Shown here: piece by piece, positions 62,864-64,000 of the stretch | How positions within the stretch are numbered: the stretch's first letter is position 1 | Layout of the letters: each line of letters begins with the position of its first letter | Assembly (NCBI RefSeq): GCF_030160275.1 | Contig: NZ_BSOA01000010.1 | Coordinates: forward strand, 1 to 64,000 | Direction of reading: 5' to 3' | Source of the DNA: Dyella flagellata | GTDB taxonomy: Bacteria > Pseudomonadota > Gammaproteobacteria > Xanthomonadales > Rhodanobacteraceae | Length of the DNA: 64,000 nucleotides | Notes under the pieces: generated by a model | The model's database searches: none | What the model was told of the DNA's origin: nothing | What the model saw: only the letters and a program-made list of their open reading frames with translations | Translations under genes and position numbers: made by a program

Positions 62864-64000
62864 CTACCAGAGCCATCCTTCTTCCCATAGCCACGGAAGA
62901 ACCTCTTCATGCGGATAGTTGGCCGTAGTCTCGGCGGTGACCACGGAAAATGCGTCGAACGCTCGGGCATTGGCTAGTGACACCTGTTTATGCGGATAGC
63001 CACTAAAAAGCTTAACTACTTCTTCATGAGGATGTCCGTAACGACCAAATGGGTTGGCATTCATCACGTTGAAGGGCGCGAAAAGTTTCGACGCGGTGTA
63101 CTGAGATGAATTGTTCTTGGATCCATGATGCGGAACCTGGAGAACTGCAAGCCTCTTAATGCGGTTGCGCGTAAGATGCGTCATCAGTTGGTCGACAGCT
63201 TCGGCATCCCGAAGCCCGGCATCACCAGTCAAAAGAAAACCATCACCATTTATGCCCTCGTGATAGAGATTTGGCGAAGCAAAACTATCGTATACATAGC
63301 CCGCACCAACTTTGGCACAAGTTAAACCACCACGCTCAGTAATGGCTCCCATATAGATCATAAGAGAGATAGCATTCTTCTCTTCTGCGGTCAGACCCCG
63401 CTTTCTATCTAATGCCGCTTCCCTAGAAGGTCGTTGTGCTCGCTTCTTTGCTTTGTGCATCTTTGCATAGACGAGCGTCTTGAGCTGTCCGATTTCACGC
63501 TCCATCTTCTTTTTTGTTTCGCCTAGCGTCTTCTTTGCTGCCTTCAGCGCTTCATTTTCCTCGACGAGCAGTGCTTCCATCACCTTCTGCTGCTGCCTTA
63601 GGGGCAAATTTACATTGATAAATACACCATCCTTGGACAGCTCGGCATCAGCAACTTCTTTTTTTGCCGCAACCACATCATTTTGCGCCTGCTTCACGCT
63701 ATCATCAGCAGCACGGGCGTTTTCCGTGGCTTCGTTGAAATCATCCCGCGCTTGCCAGATATCTTTGAGTTTACTTTCCAACTCAGAGTGGTCCTGCGTT
63801 GCGAAATTCAACAGTGTGCGAGCCGCTGCATCCACATAAGGAACCAGCTCCCACATTTCCGTCCGGATTAAAGGGCGGCCGCTAGAAATTAGTCGAAGCC
63901 CTCCTTTCCCTGTTGTATCAGGACGCGTCTGCTCACCGTAGTCGCTCTCCGGGAGTGCAGTAGTCGTGTTATCGCCAACATCGTCTGACTCTTCTTGCCC
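62864..64000 (-). CDS. Metallo-beta-lactamase-fold hydrolase with coiled-coil insertion, 5' end beyond window
   Basis: The frame remains open to the right edge (LPESDYGEQTRPDTTGKGGL then RLISSGRPLIRTEMWELVPY), so the ATG at 63856 is internal and the gene begins outside. After that comes an insertion of about 120 residues with heptad-like, Lys/Glu/Ala-rich coiled coil (NEATENARAADDSVKQAQND, EENEALKAAKKTLGETKKK). The C-terminal MBL part has NAISLMIYMGA, LLTGDAGLRD and VLQVPHHGSKNNSS, the last metal and substrate motifs of ComEC-like MBL enzymes. The first HxHxDH is outside the window. Its substrate and system are unknown. Confidence 0.78.
   Translation of the reverse strand, partial: GQEESDDVGDNTTTALPESDYGEQTRPDTTGKGGLRLISSGRPLIRTEMWELVPYVDAAARTLLNFATQDHSELESKLKDIWQARDDFNEATENARAADDSVKQAQNDVVAAKKEVADAELSKDGVFINVNLPLRQQQKVMEALLVEENEALKAAKKTLGETKKKMEREIGQLKTLVYAKMHKAKKRAQRPSREAALDRKRGLTAEEKNAISLMIYMGAITERGGLTCAKVGAGYVYDSFASPNLYHEGINGDGFLLTGDAGLRDAEAVDQLMTHLTRNRIKRLAVLQVPHHGSKNNSSQYTASKLFAPFNVMNANPFGRYGHPHEEVVKLFSGYPHKQVSLANARAFDAFSVVTAETTANYPHEEVLPWLWEEGWLW

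Overview
The window looks like the chromosome of a high-GC gammaproteobacterium, most likely a xanthomonad relative of the Rhodanobacteraceae type (Dyella, Luteibacter, Rhodanobacter). This is an inference from codon and GC style, the NRPS, MATE and sulfur gene repertoire, HipBA and YefM/YoeB modules, and a dif-like XerCD site. No rRNA, tRNA or CRISPR array was found.

Left part (1-26 kb), mostly ordinary chromosome. A minus-strand operon (6546 to beyond position 1) carries an MbtH-like protein, a SyrP/TauD-type oxygenase, a MATE exporter and a large NRPS that runs off the left edge. It is followed by a LytS/LytT two-component pair, a plus-strand sulfur-handling operon (periplasmic sulfurtransferase, split YeeE/YedE transporter, a rhodanese-fold protein lacking its catalytic Cys, and a NifS-like desulfurase), yefM-yoeB, SDR/TetR, LysR/CMD/aldo-keto reductase, a methyltransferase, an ArsR-SRPBCC-hydrolase operon, and hipBA. 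Relics of hipBA-like promoters and of a phd/vapC pair lie around it.

Middle (26-36 kb). AraC regulator, then a two-gene operon of a 1207-residue multidomain protein (CHRD-like, membrane helices, NHL-like) and a 759-residue pentapeptide-repeat protein. At 32559-32586 there is a near-perfect dif site, so this should be the replication terminus. Immediately beyond it are gene fragments (oxidoreductase, efflux OMF, vapBC) and an effector-like protein with eukaryote-style acidic and RG-rich tails.

Defence island (36.5-55.4 kb). Two tyrosine recombinases, each preceded by a core-site-like inverted repeat, bracket a Septu-like ATPase/HNH operon with an unknown third gene and a second operon of nucleoid-associated protein, membrane protein and PHP-SMC ATPase. 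Next comes a complete type II CBASS (patatin CapV, CD-NTase, Cap2 E1-E2, Cap3 JAB). Divergent from it is a compact two-gene operon: a DisA_N/DAC-like putative nucleotide cyclase overlapping a Cap15-like 2TM-beta effector. Its layout recalls the Panoptes guard system but with a different cyclase fold, and it is the best candidate here for an undescribed system.

Right end (55.4-64 kb). Mixed accessory genes: Ser/Thr kinase operon, AT-rich membrane protein, secreted protein, DUF2235 lipase operon with a thrice-repeated C-terminal-coding segment, and a metallo-beta-lactamase-fold protein with a coiled-coil insertion that runs off the right edge.
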